Origin: Defluviimonas salinarum
GTDB lineage: Bacteria; Pseudomonadota; Alphaproteobacteria; Rhodobacterales; Rhodobacteraceae
Direction: 5' to 3'
Assembly (NCBI RefSeq): GCF_026013545.1
Contig: NZ_JAPDOG010000010.1
Coordinates: forward strand, 1 to 64,000
Length of the DNA stretch: 64,000 nucleotides
Part shown: in pieces, positions 18,509 through 27,076 of the stretch
How positions within the stretch are numbered: position 1 is the first letter of the stretch
Layout of the letters: each line of letters opens with the position of its first letter
Notes under the pieces: model-generated
The model's input: the letters and a program-made list of their open reading frames with translations, nothing else
What the model was told of the DNA's origin: nothing
Database searches by the model: none
Made by a program: the position numbers and the translations under genes

Positions 18509-19687
18509 TCAACCGTAGAGGCAGTCGCGGAGCATCTCGAGCCCGCGCCGCATTTCTTCTTTTGGGGCCACCATCGCAACGCGAATGTAACCCTTCCCCG
18601 GATTGTGCCCGCCAACGTCGCGGGCGAGATAGGCGCCCGGGAGCACCCTAACCCCCGTCTCGCGCCAGAGTTTCAGTGCCGCTTCCTCGCCGTTCTCGAC
18701 CGGCAGCCAGAGGAAGAAGCCGCCATCCGGTCCCTTGTAGCCCTGAACCTTGGCAAAGATGCGGTCGGCAATGCGGAACTTTTCCTGATAGAGCGCCCGG
18801 TTCGCCTCGACATGGGCCTCGTCGGACCACGCCTTTTCCGAGACGTGCTGGATTGGTAGCGGCAGCGGCGCGCCGCCGTAGTTCCGGAGCTGGCGGAAGC
18901 GGGTGATCGCCTCGGGCCCGCCGGCGACGAAGCCCGAGCGCAGGCCCGGCAGGTTCGAGCGTTTCGACAGCGAATGGAAGACCGCGACCCGCTCGGGATC
19001 GGCGCCGATCTCGTCGGCGACCTGGAGCGCGCCGACCGGCGGCTGATCGCGCCAGATCTCGGAATAGCATTCGTCGGCGAGCAGGATGAAATCGTGCTTT
19101 TCCGCGAGTGCCAGAACCTCGGCGATGTAGTCGCGCGAGGCGATGGAGCCTTGCGGGTTCGCGGGCGAGCAGAGATAGGCGAGCGCGGTGCGGTCGAGGA
19201 TGTCGGCCGGAAGCGCGGTGTAGTCGGGCAAAAAGCCGGTGGCCGCGCCGGCCGGGACGAAGACGGGCTCGGCGCCGACCGACAGCGCGGCGGCGGCATA
19301 GGGCTGGTAGAACGGGTTCGGCATCAGCACCACGGGCTGGCGGCCGTTCTTGACCTCGGGGCAGAGGGCCATGCAGGCGTCGAAGAGCCCCTCGCGGGTG
19401 CCGTTCAGGACCATGAGCCGCTCGGGCGAGAGATCGGCGCCGTAGCGCAGCCGGAGCCAGCCGGCGATTGCGGCGAGAAGGCCCGGCGCGCCCTCGTTCG
19501 GGGGATACTTGCCGAACTCGGAGAGATGCTTCTCAAGGATCGGGCCGACGAAGTCCGGCATCGGGTGGCGCGGCTCGCCGATGGTCATGGCAATGGGCTC
19601 GCCACCGGGTTTGTGGTGGTCGAGCAACTTCCGCAAGCGCGGGAACGCGTAATCTGGCAGGTTCGAAAACCGCTCGGGAAACGCCAT
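18509..19687 (-). CDS. PLP-dependent aminotransferase, DapC-like (succinyldiaminopimelate transaminase candidate)
   Basis: 392 aa. A fold-type I aminotransferase with SPANPQG at 174-180, DECYSE at 205-210 and the Schiff-base lysine at 242 ([11 protein letters not shown]). The overall sequence, including [10 protein letters not shown] and PNPFYQPY, resembles the DapC group that makes N-succinyl-LL-diaminopimelate. dapD, the preceding step, lies elsewhere in the window (5547-6374), consistent with but not proof of the role. It is immediately upstream of ftsK, with its stop only 11 bases before the ftsK ATG. Confidence 0.8.
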   Translation of the reverse strand: MAFPERFSNLPDYAFPRLRKLLDHHKPGGEPIAMTIGEPRHPMPDFVGPILEKHLSEFGKYPPNEGAPGLLAAIAGWLRLRYGADLSPERLMVLNGTREGLFDACMALCPEVKNGRQPVVLMPNPFYQPYAAAALSVGAEPVFVPAGAATGFLPDYTALPADILDRTALAYLCSPANPQGSIASRDYIAEVLALAEKHDFILLADECYSEIWRDQPPVGALQVADEIGADPERVAVFHSLSKRSNLPGLRSGFVAGGPEAITRFRQLRNYGGAPLPLPIQHVSEKAWSDEAHVEANRALYQEKFRIADRIFAKVQGYKGPDGGFFLWLPVENGEEAALKLWRETGVRVLPGAYLARDVGGHNPGKGYIRVAMVAPKEEMRRGLEMLRDCLYG

Positions 19688-19812
19688 ACTGCCTCAATCT
19701 ATAGGGTCGTTGCGCCCCATTTTGGATTCAGATTAGCCGCAGCCACCGCCGCGGTCCAGAAAAAGCAGCGATTTTCGCGGCCCGGTGGAGGGGGAATGTG
19801 GCATTTCCGTCC

Positions 19813-21141
19813 TCAGCGCAAGGCGATCTCGGCGGCGGCAGCGAGGCGCAGGAGCCGGGCCTCGCCGAAGGCCGTGCCCATCAGCGTGATCCCTGTCGCG
19901 GGCAGCCCGGTCGGCAGGGTCAGAGCCGGGATCCCCATCAGGTTGGCGATGCGGGTGTTGCGCAGGGTGAGCAGGTTCTCGGTGACGAAATAGTCGCGCT
20001 CGGATTCGAGCCGCGCCGCCTCGGGCGGCAGGTTCGGCGTGGTCGGCACGAGCACCGCGTCGTAGCGGGCGGTGTGCGCGGCCCAGCGCGCCCGAATCGC
20101 GTCGAGCCGGTGCCAGGCGGCGACGTAATCGGCGCCGGAATGGGCGGCGCCGGCGCGGAAGCGGTCGCGGACGGGGCCGTACATCTTTTCCGGCGCGGTC
20201 TCGATCGCGCCTTTCCATGTGCCGTAGGCCTCGGTGGTGTAGAGGATGCCGGCGAGCGACATCGCCTCGACGAGGTCGGGGAAGGCGGCGTTCGTGATCT
20301 CGGCGCCGGCGTCCTTGAGGCGTTCGAGCGCGTGGGTGAAGCCGGCCTTCGGCTCGGGGCGGAGATCCTCGAGCGCGGTGGTCTCGAGCACCATGAGACG
20401 GGCGCCCTTCAGCGTTGCGCCGGTGAGGTCGGCGGGTTTCGTGCCTTCGAGCGCGGCGAGGAGGAGGGCGGCGTCCTCGACGGTGCGGGTCAGCGGGCCG
20501 ACGGTGTCGAAACGGGCGCAGAGCGGGACGACGCCCTTCAGGGACAGGCGGCCCGAGGTGGTCTTGAGGCCGACGAGGTCGTTCCAGGCGGCGGGCACGC
20601 GGACCGAGCCGCCGGTGTCGGAGCCGATCCCTGCCGCGGCGAGGCCGAAGGCGGTCGAGGCGGCGGCGCCGGAGGAGGAGCCGCCGGGGGCGAGCGCGGG
20701 ATCGTGGACGTTGGGCGGGGTCGCGGTCACCGGGTTGAGGCCGAGGCCGGAAAAGGCGAGCTCGTTCATGTGGGTCTTGCCAAGGCAGACGAGGCCCTGG
20801 AGGGTGGCGCTGGCGAGCACCTCGGCGTCGCGTTCCGGCACTCGGTTCTCAAGGAGGCGCGAGCCGGCCTCGGTGGCGGTGCCGGCGGTGTCGAAGAGGT
20901 CCTTCCAGGAGATCGGCACCCCGTCGAGGAGCGAGAGCCGCTGGCCCGCCTTCGCCCGCTTCGCCGCCGCAGCCGCCTCTTCGAGCGCGCGCGCCTCGGT
21001 GAGGCGGGCATAGATGCGGTCGCGGTGCGCGTGGGCGCGGATCGCGTCCAGAAAGGCTGCCGTCAGTTCCTCGGGGTCGATCTCGCCCCGCCCGATTGCG
21101 CGGCCGAGATCGCCCGCGCTCATCTGCCGCCATTCGGCCAT
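19813..21141 (-). CDS. amidase-signature family hydrolase
   Basis: 442 aa, typical for amidase-signature enzymes. The Ser-cisSer-Lys triad can be seen: Lys80 in DGVPISWKDLFDTAG, the cis-Ser in APGGSSSGAA at about 155-156, and the nucleophile Ser179 in SDTGGSVRVPAAWN. It is not in a gatCAB operon, and the C terminus lacks obvious GatA features, so it is more likely a catabolic amidase than the glutamyl-tRNA amidotransferase. Substrate unknown. It reads away from the atypical 21.3-23.6 kb patch, whose left edge lies in its promoter region. Confidence 0.82.
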   Translation of the reverse strand: MAEWRQMSAGDLGRAIGRGEIDPEELTAAFLDAIRAHAHRDRIYARLTEARALEEAAAAAKRAKAGQRLSLLDGVPISWKDLFDTAGTATEAGSRLLENRVPERDAEVLASATLQGLVCLGKTHMNELAFSGLGLNPVTATPPNVHDPALAPGGSSSGAAASTAFGLAAAGIGSDTGGSVRVPAAWNDLVGLKTTSGRLSLKGVVPLCARFDTVGPLTRTVEDAALLLAALEGTKPADLTGATLKGARLMVLETTALEDLRPEPKAGFTHALERLKDAGAEITNAAFPDLVEAMSLAGILYTTEAYGTWKGAIETAPEKMYGPVRDRFRAGAAHSGADYVAAWHRLDAIRARWAAHTARYDAVLVPTTPNLPPEAARLESERDYFVTENLLTLRNTRIANLMGIPALTLPTGLPATGITLMGTAFGEARLLRLAAAAEIALR

Positions 21142-21296
21142 GGATGCCTCCCTATTTACCGGATTGACGGTATCGCCGCGCCTGGCTCTTGGAAAGTGCG
21201 ACGCATCTCGTCAAGCGCGCTGCCGGAGGCGAGCGCATGGCTTCGCCGCGTGTGATTTCCGGGCCGGCCTGATGCGACGACGATCCGGGTTAGTTA

Positions 21297-21318
21297 TTGA
21301 TTCTAATAGAGAATTCAA
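21297..21318. promoter_or_regulatory. AT-rich imperfect dyad upstream of a signal-peptide ORF
   Basis: TTGATTCT and AGAATTCAA form an imperfect inverted repeat with one bulged base, around an AATAG spacer, in an otherwise GC-rich gap. Its size and composition resemble Fur/Irr-type iron-regulatory boxes, but the match to any consensus is loose. It lies 40-60 bases before ATG 21358/21373. A second, GC-rich dyad (CACGCC..GGCGTG, 21320-21336) follows directly. The rest of 21142-21296 shows nothing recognisable beyond the amidase promoter region. Confidence 0.3.
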
Positions 21319-21372
21319 CCACGCCTGCCGGGCGTGTTCACCGGCGTGGTTTCAGACATGAAGGTCAGTTCA

Positions 21373-21486
21373 ATGGGCCTCTCGCTTCGATCTTTGCTTT
21401 TGTCATGCGCGTTCTCCGGAGTTGCCTTCGCGGCATCCGCGCAGGACGGCGCACCGATCCTCTTCACCAATCCTGTCCGATTTCCC
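21373..21486 (+). pseudogene. signal-peptide stub of an exported protein, fused in frame to a tniQ-like gene
   Basis: From ATG 21373 (AAGG 8 bases upstream; ATG 21358 is in frame too) the translation is MGLSLRSLLLSCAFSGVAFA followed by ASAQDGAPILF. This is a textbook Sec signal peptide with an AxA-type cleavage site. It has no business on a DNA-binding protein, yet the frame continues into the tniQ-like sequence at 21487. The simplest reading is the 5' end of a gene for an exported protein, possibly a TonB-dependent receptor by its AQDG start, cut by insertion or recombination. That identity is a guess. Confidence 0.45.
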
Positions 21487-23339
21487 ATGACCCGCCTGCC
21501 AATTTCCAACCCGCCTCCGGCTCCCCGGGAAACTTTGTATTCGTACCTGTCCCGGCTTGCAGCCACATGGCGGACGCATTCCCCTGCCTTGGCTTATGAC
21601 ATGGGCGCTCCATTCAAGTGCTTCATCGAGCATGCCCCCATGCTGTCGGTGCCTTTGCAACCTGGGCTGGATTGGCCTCAGATCAGATGGAGGAGCTTCT
21701 ATCCTGGACCGGGGTCCGGTGCGGTGACGTCCGGATGACTTTCCGCGGTGAGCTTTACGTTTCTCGGGCCCTGAGAAATCCGGTGATGCGGGGTTGTCCT
21801 GTCTGTCTACGCGAGGACGCGGCCATTTCGGATGGCCCGGTCGGTGCGGCCATGGTAATGCGCGGGGACTGGCAGATGCGCGAAGCGACACTCTGTGTCC
21901 GCCACAGTCATCCTCTAGTCCCTCTCTGGAAAGCTTCAAACCCGCGAAATCGGTTTGATATTGGCGCGCGCCTTCACGAAGTCGAAGCCGAGATCCTCTC
22001 CGAAGCCCTCGATCAGCCGGGGCGGGAACCCTCGACATATGATCTCTGGCTCGACCGGAGGCTGCAGGACGGCGAGGATGACACATGGTTCGGAGAGCAT
22101 TCAATCTTTGCGGTAACGACGGTCTGCAGACTTCTGGGGCAGGGCTTTTTGCGCGAGGAGGATCCGGACGACAGTTTCGCTTCGGGACGCTCGCATGCGG
22201 CAGGCTTCGAGGCCGCCATCGGGGGGGCAGGCGCAATGCGCGAGGCTCTCGACCGCCTTGCGGCATCGGCGAGCGGTCCTCTCGCTGAACCGAAGAAGTC
22301 CTTCGGGCCGCTCTATTCCCGTCTGGCTCGAGAATATCTTGGCGAGAGGGCGTTCGATGCCTTTCGCCTGATCCTGCGGGAATGCATCCTGGACCACTGG
22401 CCAATTGCCGCTGGAGAGGTTGTTCTGGGTGCTGAGGTCTCTGAGCGTCGGTTTCATTCGTTGCGAACCGCCGCAGCGGAGACAGGGGTAGGTGCGGAGG
22501 TTCTCGAATACTTCCTGATCGAGGCCGGGGCCATTTCCGCTCAGGATGGGCGCCCACCAGCCCGGAAACTGTTCGACGCTCAGGCCCATGCATCCCTTCT
22601 GGCCGAGATCCCGACTCTTGTGGGCCCTATCGCCATGCGTGACGCGATCGGCGCGACCCGACAGGAGTTGGCCGCCCTGGAAAAGGACGGATTGCTGGCA
22701 CCACGCGTTCGGGCTTCGAAGGTCAAGAACCCGTGGCGGCTGTCGGACGGGTTAGAGTTGATGTCGGACCTGGAGGAGGGCGCCAGGCCGGTCTCTGCGG
22801 AGGACGGAAATTGGGAGACCCTGCTGCTCGCCCGCAATCGGAGCGGGCTCTGTCTTGGAGATCTGCTCAAGGCTATCCGGGAAGGGGCGCTCACCAAGGG
22901 CCAACAGGCAGGGGCCAAAGGGTTCCATAGTATTGTAGTTCGCAAGCGCGATGTGGATGCGCTGGCGGCGGTAGTTCTAAGCGCGCGGCCGGACGTCGGA
23001 CGAATGCTGCCTGGCTTTGTTTCGGCAGCCTCCTTCGGCAGATCCGTCGGTCTGCGCGACCATGGAGACTTCACCGCCTTGATCGAAGCGGGTCAGACCC
23101 CGGCACTTCGCGTGCTCCATCCCAAAACCAACCGGCCCCAGTATCGAATGACCCAGGCGGATATCGAGGCTTTCCACCGTCGCTTCGTCACCATGACGAC
23201 ACTGGCCGCCCAGACCGGGATGCACCGGAACTCTTTGGGGGCCAAGCTAGCCGCCGCGCGAGTCGCGCGGTTTTCGCATGATGGGCAGGAGTTCGGACCA
23301 GTCTATCTGCGGCGCGAGGCTGAGATCGCGCTCCGGTGA
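21487..23339 (+). pseudogene. TniQ-family (Tn7/Tn5053-type targeting) protein gene with a frameshift
   Basis: The first 50 codons (MTRLPISNPPPAPRETLYSY, then LSRLAATW) show the TniQ N terminus. The homology then jumps one frame to AFATWAGLASDQMEELLSWT and the zinc-finger-like GCPVCLRED ... LCVRHSHPLVPL. The change falls at a run of five C at 21635-21639; one extra C would join the frames into a protein of about 617 aa. TniQ proteins bind target DNA for Tn7-like transposases, but no tniA, tniB or tnsABC is present here. Codon use is less GC-biased than in neighbours, a sign of transfer. The long C-terminal part (about 400 aa) is helical with possible extra HTH units (TTLAAQTGMHRNSLGAKLA). The frameshift could also be a sequencing error or a phase-variable tract. 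Confidence 0.7.
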
Positions 23340-23550
23340 GCCTGGCGGAGGCGCTTTGGCGCCACAGTCAAGAACCAAGCGCCGTTTGCATGGTTTCCTG
23401 ATGTGGGCTGGGGTATTTAAACAATATTGCTTTTTATCAATGTGATAGCGCAATTTCGAGGCGATGAGACGCAAAGCCCCTGACGTGGTGCGCACGGAAA
23501 ACAGCGGTTTTGCGCACACTTATGACCCATTGGCAACAATATGGAAAAAT
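23340..23550. other. AT-rich gap between tniQ remnant and tRNA-Arg
   Basis: About 210 bases with no credible gene and a clearly lower GC content (for example around 23415-23445). It contains a hairpin at 23488-23517: GTGCGC/GCGCAC with an inner AAAAC/GTTTT stem and loop AGCG. Lying directly downstream of a tRNA 3' end, it is where an integrative element would sit. No copy of the tRNA 3' end that could be an att repeat was found by eye in 21.1-23.5 kb. Confidence 0.4.
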
Positions 23551-23627
23551 TGGCGATCCCGGAAGGACTCGAACCCTCAGCCTGCTGATTAGAAGTCAGC
23601 TGCTCTATCCAGTTGAGCTACGGGACC
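23551..23627 (-). tRNA. tRNA-Arg (anticodon TCT)
   Basis: Read on the minus strand, GGTCCCG at 23627-23621 pairs with CGGGATC at 23561-23555 as the acceptor stem, including one G-T. The D-arm AGCTCAACTGGATAGAGC and the T-arm around GGTTCGAGTCC are standard. The anticodon loop CTTCTAA gives TCT, decoding AGA (and AGG). The discriminator G and an encoded CCA follow (23554-23551). The 3' end faces the AT-rich tniQ patch. Confidence 0.93.
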
Positions 23628-23736
23628 GCTTCGCTCCCTTTAGCGGGTCACGCCCCTTGCGTGCAAGGCTCCTGTCGGGTCAGCATTCCGGGCGCGCGGG
23701 CCGGACCGGCCGACGCGAGCGGACCGGAGGCGCCCC

Positions 23737-24408
23737 ATGCGTGATTTCGACGAGATCTTCGCCATTGCAGCTGCCCGGAAGGGCGGCCCTTCCGCCCTCG
23801 AAGCGCGGCTCGCCATGCCTGCCCCCCGCGAGGCGCTCGCAGCGGTTCCCGACGACCGCTGGCTCTCGGCGATGGCCAAATGCCTGTTCCAGGCCGGTTT
23901 CCACTGGAAGGTGATCGAGGCGAAATGGGACGGATTCGAGACCGCTTTCGAGGGGTTCAATCCCGCTCGGGTCGCTCTATACGGCGATCGGGACTTGGAC
24001 CGGCTGCTCGCCGACACCGGCATCGTCCGCAACGGCGCCAAGATCGCTGCCGTCATCGCCAATGCCGTCTTCCTGACCGACCTCGCCCGCGAGCACGGCA
24101 GTGCTGCGGGTTTCTTCAGCGACTGGCCGGACGCGGACCAGGCCGGTCTCACCGCGTTCATGGCGAGGCGCGGCGCCCGGCTCGGCGGCGTGACCGGCCA
24201 GCGCGTGCTGCGCCTGATGGGTAAGGACGCCTACATCCTTTCGGCCGACGTGACCGCCCGGCTGATTGCCGAAGGCATCGTCGACAAGGCGCCGACGTCC
24301 AAGCGCGACCTCGCCGCCGTGCAGGAAGCCTTCAACCGCTGGCGCGCACAGTCCGGCCGCAGCCTGACCGAGATCAGCCAGGTCCTCGCGATGAGCATCG
24401 GCGACTGA
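23737..24408 (+). CDS. DNA-3-methyladenine glycosylase I family protein
   Basis: 223 aa. The sequence fits the Tag/HhH-GPD-related family: MRDFDEIFAIAAARKGG at the start, CLFQAGFHWKVIEAKWDGFE as the base-binding region, then DTGIVRNGAKIAAVIANA. Such enzymes remove 3-methyladenine from alkylated DNA in base excision repair. The strong GGAGG about 6 bases upstream fixes the start. It differs from E. coli Tag in length and detail, so the label is family level. It is convergent with the GNAT gene. Confidence 0.8.
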   Translation: MRDFDEIFAIAAARKGGPSALEARLAMPAPREALAAVPDDRWLSAMAKCLFQAGFHWKVIEAKWDGFETAFEGFNPARVALYGDRDLDRLLADTGIVRNGAKIAAVIANAVFLTDLAREHGSAAGFFSDWPDADQAGLTAFMARRGARLGGVTGQRVLRLMGKDAYILSADVTARLIAEGIVDKAPTSKRDLAAVQEAFNRWRAQSGRSLTEISQVLAMSIGD

Positions 24409-24418
24409 CCCTCCGGGC

Positions 24419-24880
24419 TCAGCCGAGTGCCCGCGTCATGTAGACCGAATTGGGATCGAGCCGGTAGCCATCGAAGGGAGGGCATTCCTCGAAACCCGCC
24501 CGCTCGTAGAGCCCGCGCGCCGCAGCGAAGAGAGGCTCGCTGCCGGTCTCGAGGCTGAGCCGCCCGTAGCCCGCCGCCTGCGCCGAGGCGACAAGATGGT
24601 CGAGCATCGCCCGCGCCAGACCGCGGCCGCGAAGCTCGGCGAGGACGTGCATCGACTTGATCTCGGCATGGGTCGCGTCGATCCGCTTCAGCGCCCCCAT
24701 ACCGACCGGCCGGCCGTCCTCGCGCATGACGAAGAAGTCGATGCCCGGCCCCGCGAGCGCCTCGGCATCAAGCATGTGAATGCTTTCAGGCGGCGTCTCC
24801 GCGTGCATGGCGGCGGTGTGCCGCTCCATCAGCAGGGCGAGGTCGGGCGTCAACGGGCTCTCGGGGCGGATCGTGGGCAT
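24419..24880 (-). CDS. GNAT-family N-acetyltransferase
   Basis: 153 aa from ATG 24880, with AAGGAA 6-7 bases upstream. The acetyl-CoA-binding motif A is visible as HVLAELRGRGLARAMLDHLV (R/Q-x-x-G-x-G/A type), followed by the conserved GYGRLSLETGSEPLFAAARGLYERAGFEE. Substrate unknown. The layout resembles the small phosphinothricin/YjdJ-like acetyltransferases. It stands alone, convergent with the glycosylase gene with a 10-base gap. Confidence 0.85.
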   Translation of the reverse strand: MPTIRPESPLTPDLALLMERHTAAMHAETPPESIHMLDAEALAGPGIDFFVMREDGRPVGMGALKRIDATHAEIKSMHVLAELRGRGLARAMLDHLVASAQAAGYGRLSLETGSEPLFAAARGLYERAGFEECPPFDGYRLDPNSVYMTRALG

Positions 24881-25127
24881 GGCGGTTCCTTTCGGCCGCC
24901 ACGCCACACGATTCCACGCGGGAAATCAATGCCCGGCATCGACTGCCGGTAAACGACCGCCCCTCGGACCCTCCGGCGCCCTGACCGGCCGTATATATCG
25001 ATCGGGCAATGAGTGGAGTCGACCTAGCCGATCAGGTTACCCCCAAGAACCATATCGACGCATCGCCAGTCACTGAGTTAGCCTGACGGAACCAGCCGAA
25101 ATTTCCTTTGCGATGAGGTTGTTGCCG

Positions 25128-26168
25128 ATGGCGCCCGACACCCGTTCACAAGCCAACCCGTCCGGGTCCGAATTGCCCGGCGCCCGTGCCCCGGTTCTGA
25201 CGGCCAGGAACCTTTGCAAGTCCTACGGTGCGGGACCGGCCCTTCGCGGCTTGACGTTCTCGTTGCAGCCGGGACGCGTGCTGGGCTTTCTCGGCCCGAA
25301 TGGCGCAGGAAAGACGACGACGATCCGGATACTGACGACGATGCTGGAACCGACGTCGGGTGATTTCTCGGTCGCCGGAGTCAGTTCGAAGGACCCCAAG
25401 AAGATCCGCCGCAAGATCGGCGTTCTGCCCGAAGGGCTGGGATTCCCGAACGGCGTCACCTCGATCGAGTATTTGGTCTATTTCGGCCGCCTGTTCGGGC
25501 GTTCGGCGGCCGAAGCCCGGACCGTCGGGCTCGCGCTGCTCAAGGATGTGGGGATGCAGAACCGGGTCGACTCGGCGATCGGCACGTTCAGCCACGGCAT
25601 GCGCCAGCGGCTGGGGATCGCCCGCGCGCTCGTCAACGATCCCGCCGTGGTCTTTCTCGACGAGCCGACGCTCGGGCTCGATCCGCGCGGCCAGACGGAA
25701 CTCTTGGCGATGATCCGGCGCATCGCGCGCGAGCGCGACGCCGGCGTCGTCCTGTCGAGCCACCTCCTGCCGGAGATCGAGAATATCTGCGACGACGTCG
25801 TCATCCTGAATGCGGGGCGGGTGGTGGCGGAGGGCACCGTGGCCGAGGTCACCCGCCGCGCGAAGCGCGCCCTCGACAACCGGGTGGCCGCGCGCATCCG
25901 GGTTCCGAAAGACGCCGTGGCCGGTGCCGCGACCGTTCTCCTGTCGGTGCCGGGCGTGACCGGGGTGATGCCGAACGAAACCGATCCCGGCTGGCTGGTG
26001 GTGGACCATGCCGACCCCGACGGGGCCGACGCGCGTCCGGAGGATCGCGGCATGAACCCGATCCTCACGGCGCTCATCGCCGCCGATATCCCGATCATCG
26101 GGCTCGAGGTCGAAGGCCGCCGCTTGCAGGATGTGTTCCTCGAACTGACCGCCGAGGCAATCGAATGA
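25128..26168 (+). CDS. ABC transporter ATP-binding protein (ABC-2 type)
   Basis: 346 aa from ATG 25128, with GAGG 9 bases upstream; ATG 25113 is an in-frame alternative. Walker A GPNGAGKTT, signature FSHGMRQRL (a variant LSGGQ) and Walker B VVFLDEPTLGLDP are all present, with the CcmA/NatA-type order seen in ABC-2 exporters. The C-terminal 80 residues form an extra domain before the stop. The stop overlaps the first permease start (26165). Together with two permeases it makes an export or membrane-remodelling complex in the inner membrane; the cargo is unknown. Confidence 0.9.
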   Translation: MAPDTRSQANPSGSELPGARAPVLTARNLCKSYGAGPALRGLTFSLQPGRVLGFLGPNGAGKTTTIRILTTMLEPTSGDFSVAGVSSKDPKKIRRKIGVLPEGLGFPNGVTSIEYLVYFGRLFGRSAAEARTVGLALLKDVGMQNRVDSAIGTFSHGMRQRLGIARALVNDPAVVFLDEPTLGLDPRGQTELLAMIRRIARERDAGVVLSSHLLPEIENICDDVVILNAGRVVAEGTVAEVTRRAKRALDNRVAARIRVPKDAVAGAATVLLSVPGVTGVMPNETDPGWLVVDHADPDGADARPEDRGMNPILTALIAADIPIIGLEVEGRRLQDVFLELTAEAIE

Positions 26169-27076
26169 ACGCCCGTTCCAACGCGGGCGACGAAACGGCG
26201 CACGCCACGCGCGACAGCTCGCTCGGCTGGACCGTGTTCCGCCATGAACTCACGGAACTCTGGGCCGGCGGGCATGTGCTCAACCTGCTGATCCTGTTCA
26301 GCGTGCTGATGTCGATCACCGCCTATCTGGTGGCGACCAACAACGAGATACAGCTGCTGCCGCTGAACGAATCCGTCCTGGTCGCGCTGCTTGCCGCAAT
26401 CACCTTCGGGCTGTTCACCGGCCTCGTCCTCGCCGCCGAGAGCATCAGCGGGGAGCGGGAACGCGCGACGCTGGAGGCGCTGCTGCTCACGCCGGTCTCG
26501 CGGCGCCAGATCGTCTGGGGCAAGTTCCTGGCCTCGTTGTCGCCGTGGCCGGTGACGCTGGCCCTCTCCGCGCCCTATCTGATCGTGTTGTCGAAGGGCG
26601 ATCCGATCCTCGGCCGGATCCTGCTCTGGGGCGCGATCGTCGGAACGCTGCTGGCGATTACGTTCATCGGTCTCGGGATGCTGATCAGCATCTGGTCACG
26701 CTCGACCAAGGTCAGCCTGTCGGCAACGCTGCTCATTTATGTCCTGGCGCTCTTGCCGGCGCAGCTTCCCACCGAATTCCAGAACACGACCGCGGGTTTC
26801 ATCCTGTCGGTCGTCAACCCGGTGGATGCGTCGCGCCGGTTCCTGAGAATGACGCTCGTCGAAAACCAGTCGCCGGGCGAGCTGTGGATCTACCTCGTGG
26901 TGCCGGCCGTGTTCATCGCGCTGCTGCTCGGCGTGCTGCTCATCTACGCGGCACCGCGCCTCGGCCTGGAGCCGGCGAATCCGTTCCGGTTCGGACCGGG
27001 GGCGGCGCGCAGGAAACCGGATGCGCAGGGCGGTGGTGCCGGGGCACCTGGCAACTCAGCGGGGGGGAACAGATGA
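26165..27076 (+). CDS. ABC-2-type transporter permease (first of two paralogues)
   Basis: 303 aa with about six hydrophobic segments. It carries ISGERERATLEALLLTPVSR followed by RQIVWGKF, typical of the cytoplasmic loop of ABC-2 (NatB/CcmB-like) permeases. The same string recurs almost unchanged in the next gene, so the two arose by duplication. Both ends overlap neighbours by four bases (ATGA), showing tight translational coupling in the operon. The last ~25 residues are a Gly/Ala-rich cytoplasmic tail. Confidence 0.85.
   Translation: MNARSNAGDETAHATRDSSLGWTVFRHELTELWAGGHVLNLLILFSVLMSITAYLVATNNEIQLLPLNESVLVALLAAITFGLFTGLVLAAESISGERERATLEALLLTPVSRRQIVWGKFLASLSPWPVTLALSAPYLIVLSKGDPILGRILLWGAIVGTLLAITFIGLGMLISIWSRSTKVSLSATLLIYVLALLPAQLPTEFQNTTAGFILSVVNPVDASRRFLRMTLVENQSPGELWIYLVVPAVFIALLLGVLLIYAAPRLGLEPANPFRFGPGAARRKPDAQGGGAGAPGNSAGGNR

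Noticed and set aside
15327-18518. 1063-codon open frame opposite ftsK
   Set aside because: Antisense of ftsK; low-complexity translation with many Asp/Gly/Leu/Val repeats and no domain. High GC removes stop codons on this strand.
21142-23550. Complete Tn7-like or CRISPR-associated transposon
   Set aside because: Only a tniQ-like gene is present. No tnsA/B/C or tniA/B, no CRISPR array and no cas gene could be found in the interval or its neighbours.
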